A stretch of 64,000 nt of DNA, taken from the NCBI RefSeq assembly GCF_014204415.1, contig NZ_JACHLE010000004.1:124001-188000 (forward strand). Reading direction: 5' to 3'. This DNA is from Chryseobacterium defluvii (GTDB taxonomy: Bacteria > Bacteroidota > Bacteroidia > Flavobacteriales > Weeksellaceae). Below, piece after piece: positions 1-10,986 of this stretch (positions within the stretch are counted from its first letter, which is position 1; every line of letters starts with the position of its first letter). The notes beneath the pieces are model-generated. The model had not been told where the DNA came from. It was given only the letters and a program-made list of their open reading frames with translations, and did not search any database. The translations under genes were made by a program, and so were the position numbers.

Positions 1-2703
1 TTCCGGCGTACCGGTGGAAGTTATCGTAGCATATACTACTCCACCGTAAGAAACCGTGAATGTAAAGCCATTATCAGTCTCAGTACCTGCAGTCCTGAAC
101 CAATACATCTGATTAAGTGATAAGGAAGATCCTCCCATTACCCCCGTTAAGCTTTGTTGTAAAGTGGTCACAGTATTTACATCTCTTCTGAATTCCAGGC
201 CATTTGTATTCAGATTTACTCTCCCTGTAGGAGAAACCCATGGTCCTGAGGCTGCATAAGTCCCTCCGACCGTCCATCCCGCAACCGTATTCGTATTTCC
301 GCCAGTAGTCGGAAACGTACCACTGGTAATTCTGTCATTCGAATTACATTCGGAACTATCCGGAATCCCGTCATTATCGTCATCCAGATCCTGCCAGTCA
401 GGATACCCGTCTACATCCGTATCTGTACAATCATTCCTGGTCATATCCGTAGATTGCCCTATGCCCTGTCCCTGGTCGCTACCAACATCTGCCGCACCTC
501 CGGTATTCACTAGAACAGGAACTCCCTGGGCATCTACGCTGCTATTGATCCTTCCATTTCCATTAAGCTGAGCGGCCGTTACATTCTCATCCCCTTCTAT
601 TGCATCATAGCAGCCATCTCCATCAGAGTCCAAATCCAAGTAATCCGGTGTACCGTCTCCGTCCGTATCTCTATGATTACAATAAGTAATTGTATTCTGC
701 GAAATAGTTATAAGGCCTCTGTCTCCAGCATTTCCGGCTCCGGAACCCGCAGTATTTGTAAATGCTGTGTAATTCCAGGTATAAGTACTTCCATAGCTTA
801 CCCCATAAGGCAATGTTGCCGCTCCTGCTGATGGATTGGTCGTATTCTGAAACTGCATCCTTGCGTAATACCCACTTGCCAGAACTGCTCCTGAATTGGC
901 CGCATTAAAGGTCGAGAATAAATTTAAAGCAGTATTGCTGCTATAAGAAGATACCCCGGTTACTGTTGGTAAACTTCCTATGGTCGTGGTATAAGTACCT
1001 AACTGAGTGATCCTGTTGGTACTTAAAAAATACCTAAACCAGGAATCAGGGGTATTCGGTGATGCACCGCTCTGATCTTCAGTGGTAGTATTATTAGTTG
1101 GTAATCCTGTATACAAAAGTGTCGTATTAGGAATTATCCTAAATTCTGTTGCAGAAGTATTGAATGCACTCCAAGTATGGTTTTGTGCATTTACCGTATT
1201 CGTAAAATCCGAATAGGAAAAAGGAACGTTAAAACTGGTTCCCAATGATGCCACTGCAGGACCTGACGTTAAAGTATATACCAGATTAAAGCTTCCCCCA
1301 TTGGCTCCGAAAGTTGCCCCTGCTAAGGTATTAGCAATATTCAGGGTATACACACTTTGAGAAGTACAATACCCTTCAGCCGTATCTAAAATACCGTCAT
1401 TATCATCATCCAGATCCAGTGTGTTATCTATTCCATCACCGTCTGTATCAGGCACAACCGGGGCTGGTGTTATACTTGCGGTGTTATTGGTAGCATCAGG
1501 GTCTATCAAGTCACCTGAAATAGTCGCAGTATTCATATAGCTACCTGAGCTTTTCACGGTAGCAACAATTTCCATTGTGGCACTTGCCCCGGCATTTAAA
1601 TTTCCAATAGTCCAGACTCCCGTACCGCTGACATAAGTACCTGCAGATACTGCGGAACTCACATAAGTATATCCGGATGGAAGGAGATCGTTTACAACAA
1701 CATTCGTATTATTGGAAGCTCCGGTATTGGTAGCCGTAACGGTAAAGCTAACATTCGTTCCTGCAGTAGGTGTTGAGTTATTCACCGTTTTTGTGACACT
1801 CAAATTAGATTCTGCTGCCGTAACACCAATCATATAGCCTTCTCCGGCAATATTGCTTCCTGCATGCCAGTTAGTACCTGCATTAGCTGCTGCTCCACGT
1901 ACATAAACCCTCAGGGTAAGTGTTGTTATACCCGTACCCGAAACCAGAACGGTACCTCTGGAAGCATTTGCAGCGGCCCCATCAGGTGTTGTGGCTGAAT
2001 TCAAAATCTGGGTAGAAGTTACATTCAAAAAGGTAGTTCCGGAAACTTTAGAAAAAGTAACCGGGACGTTAGAAGACAAATAATCAAACTCTGTAGAATA
2101 AGACACTCCAGATACTCCTCCTAATGCATTAACCTGTAAATACGGATTATTGACCGGCCTGCTGAACGTCAGCGTCAGATCTGCCATTTGCCACCTTTGG
2201 TTTGTCGCTCTAGCTGCCGTAGTTAAGGGCTGAACGTTTGTAAAAAAGTTCACAGCCCTGTTTGCCGTAATATCTATACCAGTCCCTACCGATGCGCCAT
2301 TGCTCGTAAAAGGAGTATTAGCAGTGGTACTTCCAAAAGCATTCATTAAAGTCAGGATAGGTTCATTTGGATATCCCATGAAGACAACCCCATTGTATCC
2401 CGCAAAGTTAGCCTGTGTATACTGCTGATTACTTAACGTATAAGTAACATTAAGGGCAGTAGGATTGGCATAGGTAGCGAACGTGCTAGCCGTAGGGTTG
2501 TTGGTATTATTTCTAAGTCTTATTGTAGTATTGCCTACCACATTTGTAACATTGGTCGTAGGATTACTATCTCCATCGGCCATTTCTAAAGAAGGATTGG
2601 TCTGAGCTTTCATAAAAAGAACTGAGAACATTGCTCCTATCAAAAAAAGATTTTTTTTGACAGTGCACCTTCTGATGTTTAGGTCAGATAATAAATTTTT
2701 CAT
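1..2703 (-). CDS. Large secreted surface protein with DUF11 and calcium-binding-type repeats (3' part outside window)
   Basis: The reading frame is open from an ATG at 2701-2703 to the window edge, 901 codons, so the C-terminus is missing. The N-terminus has a basic stretch, a hydrophobic segment and then KAQT, as in a signal peptide. A DUF11-type repeat (about residues 296-391, with [19 protein letters not shown]) is followed by acidic thrombospondin-3-like repeats near residues 416-443, 677-706 and 759-786 ([39 protein letters not shown]). Such repeats bind calcium in known families. The protein is probably exported by T9SS and surface-attached or released, but the sorting tail would lie outside the window. 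It is read in the same direction as the next two surface-protein genes. Its exact role is unknown. Confidence 0.85.
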   Translation of the reverse strand, partial: MKNLLSDLNIRRCTVKKNLFLIGAMFSVLFMKAQTNPSLEMADGDSNPTTNVTNVVGNTTIRLRNNTNNPTASTFATYANPTALNVTYTLSNQQYTQANFAGYNGVVFMGYPNEPILTLMNAFGSTTANTPFTSNGASVGTGIDITANRAVNFFTNVQPLTTAARATNQRWQMADLTLTFSRPVNNPYLQVNALGGVSGVSYSTEFDYLSSNVPVTFSKVSGTTFLNVTSTQILNSATTPDGAAANASRGTVLVSGTGITTLTLRVYVRGAAANAGTNWHAGSNIAGEGYMIGVTAAESNLSVTKTVNNSTPTAGTNVSFTVTATNTGASNNTNVVVNDLLPSGYTYVSSAVSAGTYVSGTGVWTIGNLNAGASATMEIVATVKSSGSYMNTATISGDLIDPDATNNTASITPAPVVPDTDGDGIDNTLDLDDDNDGILDTAEGYCTSQSVYTLNIANTLAGATFGANGGSFNLVYTLTSGPAVASLGTSFNVPFSYSDFTNTVNAQNHTWSAFNTSATEFRIIPNTTLLYTGLPTNNTTTEDQSGASPNTPDSWFRYFLSTNRITQLGTYTTTIGSLPTVTGVSSYSSNTALNLFSTFNAANSGAVLASGYYARMQFQNTTNPSAGAATLPYGVSYGSTYTWNYTAFTNTAGSGAGNAGDRGLITISQNTITYCNHRDTDGDGTPDYLDLDSDGDGCYDAIEGDENVTAAQLNGNGRINSSVDAQGVPVLVNTGGAADVGSDQGQGIGQSTDMTRNDCTDTDVDGYPDWQDLDDDNDGIPDSSECNSNDRITSGTFPTTGGNTNTVAGWTVGGTYAASGPWVSPTGRVNLNTNGLEFRRDVNTVTTLQQSLTGVMGGSSLSLNQMYWFRTAGTETDNGFTFTVSYGGVVYATITSTGTPE

Positions 2704-2803
2704 ACATAATTTATACTTTAATTATTATAAAAATAAGCAAAACAAGTTAAATATTATGTTAAAAAAAAGAAATCTTTAATTTTTACTACTTTGCCTTTCT
2801 AAT

Positions 2804-2838
2804 AAAAAAGCGGAAGGCCTTTAATAAAGGCCTTCCGC
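2804..2838 (-). terminator. Intrinsic terminator of the 2862-5498 gene
   Basis: A perfect 13 bp stem (2810-2822 with 2826-2838) with a 3-base loop is followed on the minus strand by a run of six T. It lies 23 bases beyond the stop codon. Confidence 0.9.
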
Positions 2839-2861
2839 AATAATAAATACTATTTCAAAAT

Positions 2862-5498
2862 TTATTTTACAATCACTTTGAAAGTTTTTCCTGCTGATTT
2901 TGTTTCTATTTTAATAATATACATTCCGGCAGGCATCGAAGTGGTATTGATCTCGGTATTACCGTTAAATTTACCATTTTTCACCAGTTGCCCCTGAGCA
3001 GAGAATACTGCATAAGTCCCCTCTTCTGCGGATCTTACATTAAGATTTTCACCCGCTTTTACAGGGTTAGGATAGATCACAATCTCATTATTAATACCAT
3101 TATTGGCAACAGCTTTTGCGTCTTTAGTCTCCTTATCCTTCGGAGCTGCTCCAGCTTTGGCATTTTTAGCAAATGGCGTACCTGGTATAAGTGGAGAGTT
3201 TGGAGCTCCTCTGTTTACAAGATCTGTATCTACAACCGCCTGAATACCATCCAGATCCGAATCACTGATTATAGAAATAAATCCACCACCAAGTAAATCC
3301 AGATCTGCTCTGCCTATCTGGTATAAATCGAAGTCTGAACCATTTGATTTCAAGTCTAAGAAATCAGGTACTCCATCACCATCCGTATCTTTAATAGCAT
3401 ATTTCATCACTCCTGAATCCGGTGCTGTTTCCAGAATATCTGCAATACCATTGGCACCCACAGGAATATTGCTATCCACAACTCCATTATGATCCGTATC
3501 AATCTGATCGATTACTGAAGCAGGAATACCTGATTCAAACAGATCTAAAACTCCGTCATTATCAGAATCAAGATCAAGATAATTGGCAACGCCATCTCCC
3601 AGTACTTCAACAAATGCAAGATCGCCATCTACATCATCATCTTCAAAAAGACCATTATTATTAACGTCTTCTTCCATAATATCCGGAATACCGTCATTAT
3701 CAGAGTCACCATCACATCCGTTAGGAATACCATCTCCGTCTGTATCAATTGTTGAGCTCTTATCGCTAGTAGAGACACAGCTTGTTGTATCGCAGGCATC
3801 CGGAATACCATCACCATCTGAATCTATATTATCATCTCCATTAGGACAGATATCTTTACAATCCGGAACACCATCCCCATCAGAATCCAGCTCCACAAAT
3901 ACGTTATAGATATAATAGTTCACGCACTGGCATAGGCTCGCCGTATGCTTAATAGAAATCCTGATCCTGTTGAATGCTTTCGTAGATTTAAATCCTACTT
4001 CTGTTTTACCTCCTGAAACCGTGATCAGCTTTAAGCCGTTTGTTGTACTTTTCTGCTCTACCAGAGTATTTCCGTTATACAGCTGTACGGTAATAACTCC
4101 TAAAGCACTCCAATCTGTTGAAGTACTTTTACCAATTGTAAATCCTGCATAAGTACCGGCAGGGTAAGTAGTTCCCACTGATTCCACAGCTATATTTCCC
4201 GTAAGGTTATATTTGTAGGATGGAACGGAAAAAGTTGCATAAGTGGAAGGGTTAGAATCCACTACATATTCTGCATTATAAACTCCTAAATAAGAAGTTG
4301 TGGTGCTCCAGGTTCCTGACCATGGTTCACGTCTGCCACAATAAGAGGCTCCGTTCGGAAGATTTCCACATAATAAAGCTCCTTTATAAGGGGCTGTTCT
4401 GTTACACTGAAGATACTGCTTACAATCACAGTTCTGAGGCTCTTCAAAAGCGTAATAAATATTGATGGCCCCCATATTAGAGCAAGTTGAGTTCTGAGAG
4501 ATCTTCAATCTTACTTCATTGAATGGCTTAGTGGTTGCAATAGATATCTTTTGTTTATTTCCTCCAAGATTCATTGAAGAAACGTTCATTGTTCCAGACC
4601 CACTGTTATAGGACTGGGAATTCTGCAACTGTCCGAAAAGATAAGTCTCAATAACAAGGTTATTAAGCATTTTCTCTGTAAGAACTGCATTTGAGTTAGC
4701 CGGAGAAATAACAAATCCGGCTCTGTTCCCCGCAGGATAATATTGGGTTTTATCAAAAACCCCTATACTGAAGCTTCCTGAAAAACCAGAAGGCAGAGTA
4801 ACCGTACCAAAAGAACTTTTATCTCCATCTGAAATTCTGTCTCTGTTTGTTATTACAGATAAAGGAGAGGTAAGATTGCTGCTGCAAGATATATTAGCTT
4901 CTATATCTGCTGAAGCCCCGCCAATAATATCATCACATACTCCATTATTATCAAGCTTTACATTGGGAGCACAAGTAAATGCATAATAAATATTCATTGC
5001 ATTACAGGCAGTATTGCTTCCTGATCTCAATAATCTGATCTCATTAAATGCCTTTGTGGTTTTAAAATGCAGGAATGTCCTGGATTTCTGGCCTCCATAT
5101 GCAGGAGTTGAAGAAAAAGCACCAGGCGCGGAAGTTTCCTGAAGCACTCCGTTTTTGTAAGTAGCAATACTAAGGGAATTTGCTACAGTAGAAGTCATAG
5201 CCCCATTTCCCATATCCACATTAAATCCGGCAACAGATCCTGCAGCATACATGGTATTATTATCACTTACGGAAATACCATTGCTTCCGGTATTATTAAT
5301 TAAATTTCCTAAGCTGACCCCACTATTTATATTGGCATCAATTAAGGTGTTAATGTTTGAAGAACTTGCAGCTGCTACACATTGTCCGTTCTGGGCAAGG
5401 CGTGCCCTGATCCCCATTCCTCTGATGGGTTTATAGTTCTGTGCAAAAGCAACAAATACAAATAGCACTGTGGCTATAAAAGAGAGACTTTTTTTCAT
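2862..5498 (-). CDS. T9SS-secreted protein with thrombospondin type 3-like repeats (paralogue 1)
   Basis: 878 residues. A signal peptide (MKKSLSFIATVLFVFVAFAQ) is followed by three related modules of about 150 residues, rich in aromatic residues and beginning near residues 30, 190 and 365. Acidic repeats of the DSDGDGIPD type cover about residues 534-771. A T9SS type A sorting tail (IVIYPNPVKAGENLNV to the C-terminal TFKVIVK) covers about residues 805-878. The layout is that of an exported, calcium-binding, surface-anchored or released protein; the ligand is unknown. The gene at 5678-8260 is a full-length paralogue sharing the order of modules and long identical stretches. A strong terminator follows. 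Function beyond secretion cannot be read from the sequence. Confidence 0.9.
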   Translation of the reverse strand: MKKSLSFIATVLFVFVAFAQNYKPIRGMGIRARLAQNGQCVAAASSSNINTLIDANINSGVSLGNLINNTGSNGISVSDNNTMYAAGSVAGFNVDMGNGAMTSTVANSLSIATYKNGVLQETSAPGAFSSTPAYGGQKSRTFLHFKTTKAFNEIRLLRSGSNTACNAMNIYYAFTCAPNVKLDNNGVCDDIIGGASADIEANISCSSNLTSPLSVITNRDRISDGDKSSFGTVTLPSGFSGSFSIGVFDKTQYYPAGNRAGFVISPANSNAVLTEKMLNNLVIETYLFGQLQNSQSYNSGSGTMNVSSMNLGGNKQKISIATTKPFNEVRLKISQNSTCSNMGAINIYYAFEEPQNCDCKQYLQCNRTAPYKGALLCGNLPNGASYCGRREPWSGTWSTTTSYLGVYNAEYVVDSNPSTYATFSVPSYKYNLTGNIAVESVGTTYPAGTYAGFTIGKSTSTDWSALGVITVQLYNGNTLVEQKSTTNGLKLITVSGGKTEVGFKSTKAFNRIRISIKHTASLCQCVNYYIYNVFVELDSDGDGVPDCKDICPNGDDNIDSDGDGIPDACDTTSCVSTSDKSSTIDTDGDGIPNGCDGDSDNDGIPDIMEEDVNNNGLFEDDDVDGDLAFVEVLGDGVANYLDLDSDNDGVLDLFESGIPASVIDQIDTDHNGVVDSNIPVGANGIADILETAPDSGVMKYAIKDTDGDGVPDFLDLKSNGSDFDLYQIGRADLDLLGGGFISIISDSDLDGIQAVVDTDLVNRGAPNSPLIPGTPFAKNAKAGAAPKDKETKDAKAVANNGINNEIVIYPNPVKAGENLNVRSAEEGTYAVFSAQGQLVKNGKFNGNTEINTTSMPAGMYIIKIETKSAGKTFKVIVK

Positions 5499-5625
5499 TT
5501 TTTAATTTTAAGTTGTACTTTTTTTAATTGTGTTCTTTTTAATTATGATTAAGTTATATCCCTGGTACTATAAGAGGATAGTACCTTTACGATTTAACAT
5601 AAAGTTTGAGAGTTTCAGCGTATTG

Positions 5626-5648
5626 AAAAAACCACCCTTTCGGGTGGC
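5626..5648 (-). terminator. Intrinsic terminator of the 5678-8260 gene
   Basis: CCACCC (5632-5637) pairs with GGGTGG (5642-5647) across a four-base loop that reads GAAA on the minus strand. A run of T follows on that strand. Confidence 0.85.
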
Positions 5649-5677
5649 TTTATCAGCAAAACTGTTTTTCTTCGAAG

Positions 5678-8260
5678 TTATTTAACAATAACCTTATACG
5701 ATTTTACAGTTGATTTTGTTTCTACTTTGATGATGTACATACCTGTAGGCAGTGAAGAGGTATTGATTTCCGCATTACCGGCAAACTTACCATTTTTCAC
5801 CAACTGCCCCTGAGCAGAGAATACAGTATAAGTTCCTTCTTCTGTAGTTCTGATGTTAAGATTTTCACCAGCTTTTACAGGATTAGGGTACACTTTGATA
5901 TCATTAGCAGTAGCTGCAATATCTGTAGCTTTTTCTCTACCGGTAGTTCCATTCTTAGCAAATGAAGCATAAGGCGAAAGCGGAGAGTTTGGAGCTCCTC
6001 TGTTAATAAGATCTGTATCTACCACAGCTTGAATACCGTCAGCATCAGAATCACTGATCGTAGAGATAAATCCGCCTCCAAGAAGATCCAGATCTGCTCT
6101 TCCAATCTGATATAAATCATAGTCTGAACCATTTGATTTCAAGTCTAAGAAATCAGGTACTCCATCTCCGTCAGAGTCTTTTACAGGATATTTTAAGACA
6201 CCTGAATCCGGCGAAGTTTCTAAAACATCAGGAATACCATTTTCTCCGGATGGAACACCATTATCTATAATACCATTATGGTCTGTATCAATCTGATTGA
6301 TTACTGAAGCAGGAATGCCTGACTCAAACAGATCTAAAATCCCGTCATTATCGGAGTCAAGATCAAGATAATTGGCAACACCATCTCCCAATACGCTCAC
6401 AAATGTAAGATCTCCGTCTACATCATCATCTTCAAAAAGACCGTTGTGATTGATATCTTCTTCCATAACATCAGGAATACCGTCATTATCTGAATCAAGG
6501 TCACAAGCATCAGGAATACCATCTCCATCAGAGTCTCTTGTAGGCGATTTGTCATTTAATGCCACACAGCCTTCTGCACAATCAGGAATACCATTTCCAT
6601 TATTATCAATACTGTCATCTCCATTTGGACATTTATCATTACAGTTCGGAACACCGTCTCCGTCAGAATCTAACTGAACAAATGCATTATAAATATAATA
6701 TTGCTGGGCTAAAGTAATCCCGATTCCCGGATTAATTTCAATTTTCATCCTGTCAAACGGCTTTGTAGAGGTAAATCCTACATAAAACTGGTTTGAAGCT
6801 GAAGTAATAAATTGTCCGCTGAACAGACCTCCTGAAGTTCTGGACTCTGTTACCGTAGTTCCTTTATAGAAAGTAACGGTAATATAATCCAATGCATTTA
6901 TCGTGAACAGGTTTGCACTTTTTGTTAATGTAAATCCTCCAAATGTTCCTGCAGGATAATCTCCCGTGTTACTTTTTACAGTAAGTCTTACTGTAGGAAT
7001 CAAAAGGTTGATCGGAGAAAAATTTACAGTGGCAAAGTTTGACGTGTTGGTATCCACTACATTTCCTGTATTCGCAATGTTCGTAAGTCCAAAAAGAGTT
7101 CCTGAAGTACCCGTCCATGAAGCACCCGGTACAATATCCCCTAATCTGGATGTTCCTGAAGTCTGAATATATTCATTACAATCGCAACCCTGCGGTTCTT
7201 CAAATGCATAGAACACTTTCAATGCACCTAAATTTACCCCTACAGTCTGAGTTACCTTCAATCTTATCTCATTGAAAGGTTTAGAAGTTATAAGGGAAAC
7301 TTTTTGTTTGTTGGAACCAAATCTTAACACTTTAATGTTAATAAGCCCGCCTCCATCACTTAGGTTTTTAGAATCTTGTAACTGGCCGAACAAGTAAGTT
7401 TCAATAGTAATGTTCTTTAAGAATTCAGCACTTAAAAGTTTTCCCTGGTCATCCGGTTCAATGACAAACCCAGCTCTGTTCCCGGCAGGATAAACCTGAT
7501 TTTTATCCAATACCCCAACTGCGTAAGAGCCTAATAGACCTGCAGGTAAAACAATAGAGCCATAAGAGTTTTTATCTCCGTCTCCAATTCTCTCTCTGTT
7601 TTGTACATAAGAAAGAGGAGCGATAAAGTTACTGCTTCCTGAAACATTGCCATCCACACCACTTCCTGCTATAATATCATCACAAAGACCATTGTTGTCT
7701 ACTGGTACTTTATTCGGATCGAATGCAAAAGCATAGTATACATTCATCGCACCAAACAATGATAAGGTATTGATCTGATACAATCTTACTTCATCAAATT
7801 CTTTTGATGTTTTAAAGTGCAGGAAAATCCTTGTTTTAGTACCTCCAAAAGCCGGTACGGACAATAAGGTAGCACTTGTAGAAGATTCCTGTAACACACC
7901 TGCCTTATAGGTACTGATCCTCAATGCGCTCAGAAAGGTCGCAGTAATTACGCTGGTTCCCAGATCAACATTGAAACCGGTAATATACCCGGCCGGATAA
8001 GTAGTATTGGTATTTTTTACTGAAACACCATTTCCGCTTACTAATGTAGCAAAGTTACCCATGCTTACATTGTTATTCAGATCTGCATCAACAAGAGGAT
8101 TTAAACTCCCGTTATAGCAGCCTAAACATATTCCACCACTGTTTACAGCCCTGGCTTCCACACCCATCCCACGGATAGGTGTATAACCCTGCGCCATCAC
8201 AACTACCGAAAGCAACAGCATCATTACTGCCGTCAGCTTCTGAAATAATTTTTTAGTCAT
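5678..8260 (-). CDS. T9SS-secreted protein with thrombospondin type 3-like repeats (paralogue 2)
   Basis: 860 residues with the same plan as the neighbour at 2862-5498. It has a signal peptide ending in VVMAQ, three N-terminal modules (YTPIRGMGVEAR at the start; DNNGLCDDIIAGSGVDG at the second; CDCNEYIQTSG at the third), acidic TSP3-like repeats around residues 527-758, and a T9SS type A tail (about 788-860, IKVYPNPVKAGENLNI). Identity is highest in the acidic repeats and the tail; the first modules differ more, for example in the cysteine pair CLGCYNG. Each copy has its own terminator, so the two may be expressed independently. This is a tandem gene duplication that has diverged. Ligand and role are unknown. 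Confidence 0.9.
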   Translation of the reverse strand: MTKKLFQKLTAVMMLLLSVVVMAQGYTPIRGMGVEARAVNSGGICLGCYNGSLNPLVDADLNNNVSMGNFATLVSGNGVSVKNTNTTYPAGYITGFNVDLGTSVITATFLSALRISTYKAGVLQESSTSATLLSVPAFGGTKTRIFLHFKTSKEFDEVRLYQINTLSLFGAMNVYYAFAFDPNKVPVDNNGLCDDIIAGSGVDGNVSGSSNFIAPLSYVQNRERIGDGDKNSYGSIVLPAGLLGSYAVGVLDKNQVYPAGNRAGFVIEPDDQGKLLSAEFLKNITIETYLFGQLQDSKNLSDGGGLINIKVLRFGSNKQKVSLITSKPFNEIRLKVTQTVGVNLGALKVFYAFEEPQGCDCNEYIQTSGTSRLGDIVPGASWTGTSGTLFGLTNIANTGNVVDTNTSNFATVNFSPINLLIPTVRLTVKSNTGDYPAGTFGGFTLTKSANLFTINALDYITVTFYKGTTVTESRTSGGLFSGQFITSASNQFYVGFTSTKPFDRMKIEINPGIGITLAQQYYIYNAFVQLDSDGDGVPNCNDKCPNGDDSIDNNGNGIPDCAEGCVALNDKSPTRDSDGDGIPDACDLDSDNDGIPDVMEEDINHNGLFEDDDVDGDLTFVSVLGDGVANYLDLDSDNDGILDLFESGIPASVINQIDTDHNGIIDNGVPSGENGIPDVLETSPDSGVLKYPVKDSDGDGVPDFLDLKSNGSDYDLYQIGRADLDLLGGGFISTISDSDADGIQAVVDTDLINRGAPNSPLSPYASFAKNGTTGREKATDIAATANDIKVYPNPVKAGENLNIRTTEEGTYTVFSAQGQLVKNGKFAGNAEINTSSLPTGMYIIKVETKSTVKSYKVIVK

Positions 8261-8306
8261 TCTTTTCTTCGTTTTGTTTTTGTTATATAAAATAGTATTA
8301 TTTTAA

Positions 8307-9833
8307 TTATGGATTATTTAATTGTCTCCATTCAAAAGTAGGGGCTGAAGATATCCTTCTGCATCCTTCAAAATGTCCTGTACTTGCGCTGGCAGTATAT
8401 CTGATAGAACCTTCGGATGCCGCATTACAAGTCATTGTCGTATCATTCACAAATTGTACAGCTTTTGACACTTTGATATCAGCAACCTGGGTAGAGCCAG
8501 GTACTGTATTTACTCCTATTTTAGAAAACTTGAATGAACCGTCCGCGTTCTGGGACTGGAAAAAGTGATATTCACTGGCATAGATATTACTGTTATTTAC
8601 CAATGTTGTATTAGGAGCTACGGTGTTATCAAAATCTCTACCAATAACAATATGGCCTCCTGAACCTAAATCATTACTCATACCTACGACAATTCCTGAG
8701 GTACCCGTGTTATTATTCCCAAAAATCATCGATCCATTCACTGTATTTTTGAAACCTATTGCCATTCCATTATAACTAACGGAATTTTCTTTTCCTAAAA
8801 GTACGGTTGCCATTAACCCTGATGACGGAATAATATTAGAATTGATCAGAGAGTTTTTATACCCCGCAATAATTGCGTTGTTAAAAGTATGTACAGCCGC
8901 TCCTGTAGTGGCAGCAGTATTCTGGCTTCCCCACATAAAATATGAATTCCCGTCTGTACCACCACCGGTAAGTGATCCATTAGCATTATTAATAACCCCA
9001 CGAATGGTTCCGTTAGCAGCAAAAACCAGATCGTTAGCATTTTGAGTTCCTAAATATTTAAGATTCGAAATACTGCTTGTAGCACTTCCCACTGAAGAGC
9101 TTACATTAGTAGCCGTAACATCCGAGTTCCCATCAATACGCCAGTCTGTTGATTGAACAGGAAGAGCTGCGGGAGCCCAATTTGTTCCGTTGAATGTCAG
9201 AACCTGACCACTTGTTGCCCCTGTTGTGGTTCCAAGCGGTGACCCATTGATTTTGACAACTGTTGTACTGGCCAAAGTTCCCGTAACATCTCCATTGATA
9301 GGAAGAGAAGAAGCTGAAAAATATGTAGGAGCTGCAGCTGAGCCCGTATTATTTCCAAAAATAGAATTTGCGGGGGCATTAGATAAGGAAAATGCCAACG
9401 AAGGCGTTGTAGTAGAGTTTGAAACTGATGTTGTAAACAACGGAGAAAGATTACCTGACGAGAAGCTTGTCACTGTTCCTCCACTTGAAACAGGCAGAGT
9501 CTGCCATGTCCCTACACCATTTGCATCAGAAGTCAAAACCTTACTGGCAGCCTGTGAGCCATCTACCAAACGAAAGCCTGTTCCGGCCGACGCTACGATA
9601 TGAAGCCTAGTAGAAGGAGCTGCAACATTAATCCCCACATTCCCATTGTTGAGTACTGTAAGCATTTCATTAGCCGACGAATTATTAATCTCCACCGCTT
9701 TAGTAGAAGCTGTATTTCCATTGGACACTACATCCAGCATCGCACTTGGCGTTGGTGTATTAATCCCAACTTGCGCGCTGGCTGTAAATCCACAAAAGGA
9801 TAAAACAGCGATCGTAAATAATTTGTTTTTCAT
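8307..9833 (-). CDS. Secreted fibre-like protein with VGIN repeats
   Basis: 508 residues. A signal peptide (cut near FTASAQ) is followed by two copies of a motif of the form VGIN-x-P/A-x-P-S-x-L-x-I/V (VGINTPTPSAMLDV near residue 22 and VGINVAAPSTRLHI near residue 67). A long Ser/Thr/Asn/Gly-rich body follows, and the C-terminus is NPAFEW-like (FEWRQLNNP). Low-complexity repeats of this kind resemble stalk or phage-tail-fibre-like adhesins that are common in flavobacteria. No T9SS tail is visible. The same QVGINTPTP start occurs in the gene at 14169-15023 on the other side of the rplK-rplL block. The start follows an A/C-rich leader. Function is unknown. Confidence 0.8.
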   Translation of the reverse strand: MKNKLFTIAVLSFCGFTASAQVGINTPTPSAMLDVVSNGNTASTKAVEINNSSANEMLTVLNNGNVGINVAAPSTRLHIVASAGTGFRLVDGSQAASKVLTSDANGVGTWQTLPVSSGGTVTSFSSGNLSPLFTTSVSNSTTTPSLAFSLSNAPANSIFGNNTGSAAAPTYFSASSLPINGDVTGTLASTTVVKINGSPLGTTTGATSGQVLTFNGTNWAPAALPVQSTDWRIDGNSDVTATNVSSSVGSATSSISNLKYLGTQNANDLVFAANGTIRGVINNANGSLTGGGTDGNSYFMWGSQNTAATTGAAVHTFNNAIIAGYKNSLINSNIIPSSGLMATVLLGKENSVSYNGMAIGFKNTVNGSMIFGNNNTGTSGIVVGMSNDLGSGGHIVIGRDFDNTVAPNTTLVNNSNIYASEYHFFQSQNADGSFKFSKIGVNTVPGSTQVADIKVSKAVQFVNDTTMTCNAASEGSIRYTASASTGHFEGCRRISSAPTFEWRQLNNP

Positions 9834-10515
9834 TTGTAATGATATTTGTTGTTTTTTTGTGTGTGTTTTTTGTGTGTTTTATTTTCAATAATTATAAATC
9901 ATCAGGTATATACATCGGAATATTCCCGAATAAATAGCTCCTTTTTTGATCTCCATAAAAAAGGATCCAGATACTGTATACCAGAAACAGCCGTTACAAA
10001 AACAAACTTTATATAATTGTTAAAATTTTGAAATATTCCAATGCCTACATGTGCAGTCCTATTTAACTTGGGAACAATTTGCTGACATAAGGAACGAATA
10101 GAATTGATCCTATCAGCAAAATACAGATCAGTATAAATTATAGATTGAAGTTTTTTTCCGGTGCATAAAGATTTGCCAACAGAGCCTAGCCCTATTGACA
10201 GAATTATAGCTTTTATAATCCTTACGGTTATAGCCCTCAACGATACTAGAGAAATGGCTAAAAAACCAAGGAAAAGAAAGTAACTTCTTTCCAAATTTAG
10301 TGTGTGTTTTTTTCGTATGCAAATATAGTACTATTTTCAAATAAACAGCACTTTTTTTGATAAAAAAAACTATTATACAAATATTTAGCAGATAATATTT
10401 GTTTTAAGCAATATTTTTTTATCATATTGATAATTATAATTGAATATAAATAAACATAACTAAACAATGTCTCAATATGAGTATTAATAATTGATTAATC
10501 TTAAATATATTAAAC
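9834..10515. other. AT-rich intergenic region with one weak hypothetical reading frame
   Basis: About 680 bases upstream of the 508-residue secreted protein. A minus-strand frame from a TTG at 10294 to 9902 (130 residues, hydrophobic N-terminus ISLVSLRAITVRIIKAI) follows a promoter-like site, but has no recognisable domain and an unusual composition. I treat it as unproven. Two similar GTGTGTTTTTT tracts sit at about 9860-9880 and 10301-10313. The stretch 10330-10510 is very AT-rich and shows no further feature. Confidence 0.35.
10320..10327 (-). promoter_or_regulatory. Candidate -7 promoter element (TATATTTG)
   Basis: TATATTTG on the minus strand matches the Bacteroidota TAnnTTTG element. 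A second match, TAAATTTG, lies at 10292-10299. It could drive the 8307-9833 gene through a leader of about 480 bases, or an unrecognised small transcript. Confidence 0.5.
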
Positions 10516-10546
10516 AAAAAAAAGCCTGAGCGTTATGCCCAGGCTT
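10516..10546 (-). terminator. Intrinsic terminator after rplL
   Basis: AAGCCTGAGC (10522-10531) pairs with GCCCAGGCTT (10537-10546) with one mismatch and a five-base loop. A T-run follows on the minus strand. It ends the rplK-rplA-rplJ-rplL unit, so rpoB is not co-transcribed here. Confidence 0.9.
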
Positions 10547-10568
10547 AATATTTGGAATTCAAATTGAA

Positions 10569-10940
10569 TTATTTCAATTCTACTTCAGCACCAGCTTCTT
10601 CAAGTTGCTTCTTAAGAGCTTCAGCCTCATCTTTAGATACACCTGTCTTAATTGGAGCAGGAGCACCGTCTACGATATCCTTAGCTTCTTTAAGACCAGC
10701 ACCAGTTAAATCTTTTACTAATTTAACGATCGCTAATTTAGAAGCACCAGCTGATTTAAGGATCACATCGAATTCAGTTTTTTCTTCAGCAGCATCTCCA
10801 CCTGCAGCTCCACCTGCAACTACTACCGCAGCAGCAGCTGGCTCAATTCCGTACTCATCCTTAAGGATAGCAGCTAATTCGTTTACGTCTTTTACTGTTA
10901 AGTTTACTAGCGTTTCAGCTAAATTTTTTAAATCTGACAT
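10569..10940 (-). CDS. rplL: 50S ribosomal protein L7/L12
   Basis: 123 residues, the usual length. It has the N-terminal dimerisation helix region, an Ala/Gly-rich hinge (about residues 35-52, [14 protein letters not shown]) and the conserved C-terminal factor-binding domain ([21 protein letters not shown], then [13 protein letters not shown]). It forms the stalk of the large subunit that recruits EF-Tu and EF-G. It lies 46 bases downstream of rplJ and is followed by a terminator rather than by rpoB, which is the usual neighbour in many bacteria. Confidence 0.98.
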   Translation of the reverse strand: MSDLKNLAETLVNLTVKDVNELAAILKDEYGIEPAAAAVVVAGGAAGGDAAEEKTEFDVILKSAGASKLAIVKLVKDLTGAGLKEAKDIVDGAPAPIKTGVSKDEAEALKKQLEEAGAEVELK

Positions 10941-10986
10941 TGTTGTAATGTTTTTGTTGATTATTTATTTAATTTTTTGAGTGTAA

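Noticed and set aside
3583..3909. Plus-strand Ser/Pro-rich frame opposite the acidic repeats
   Set aside because: It mirrors the repetitive DSDGDGIPD coding on the minus strand and has no leader; the same applies to 6450-6677.
10552..10980. 142-residue plus-strand frame opposite rplL
   Set aside because: It is a shadow of the Ala/Lys-rich rplL gene.
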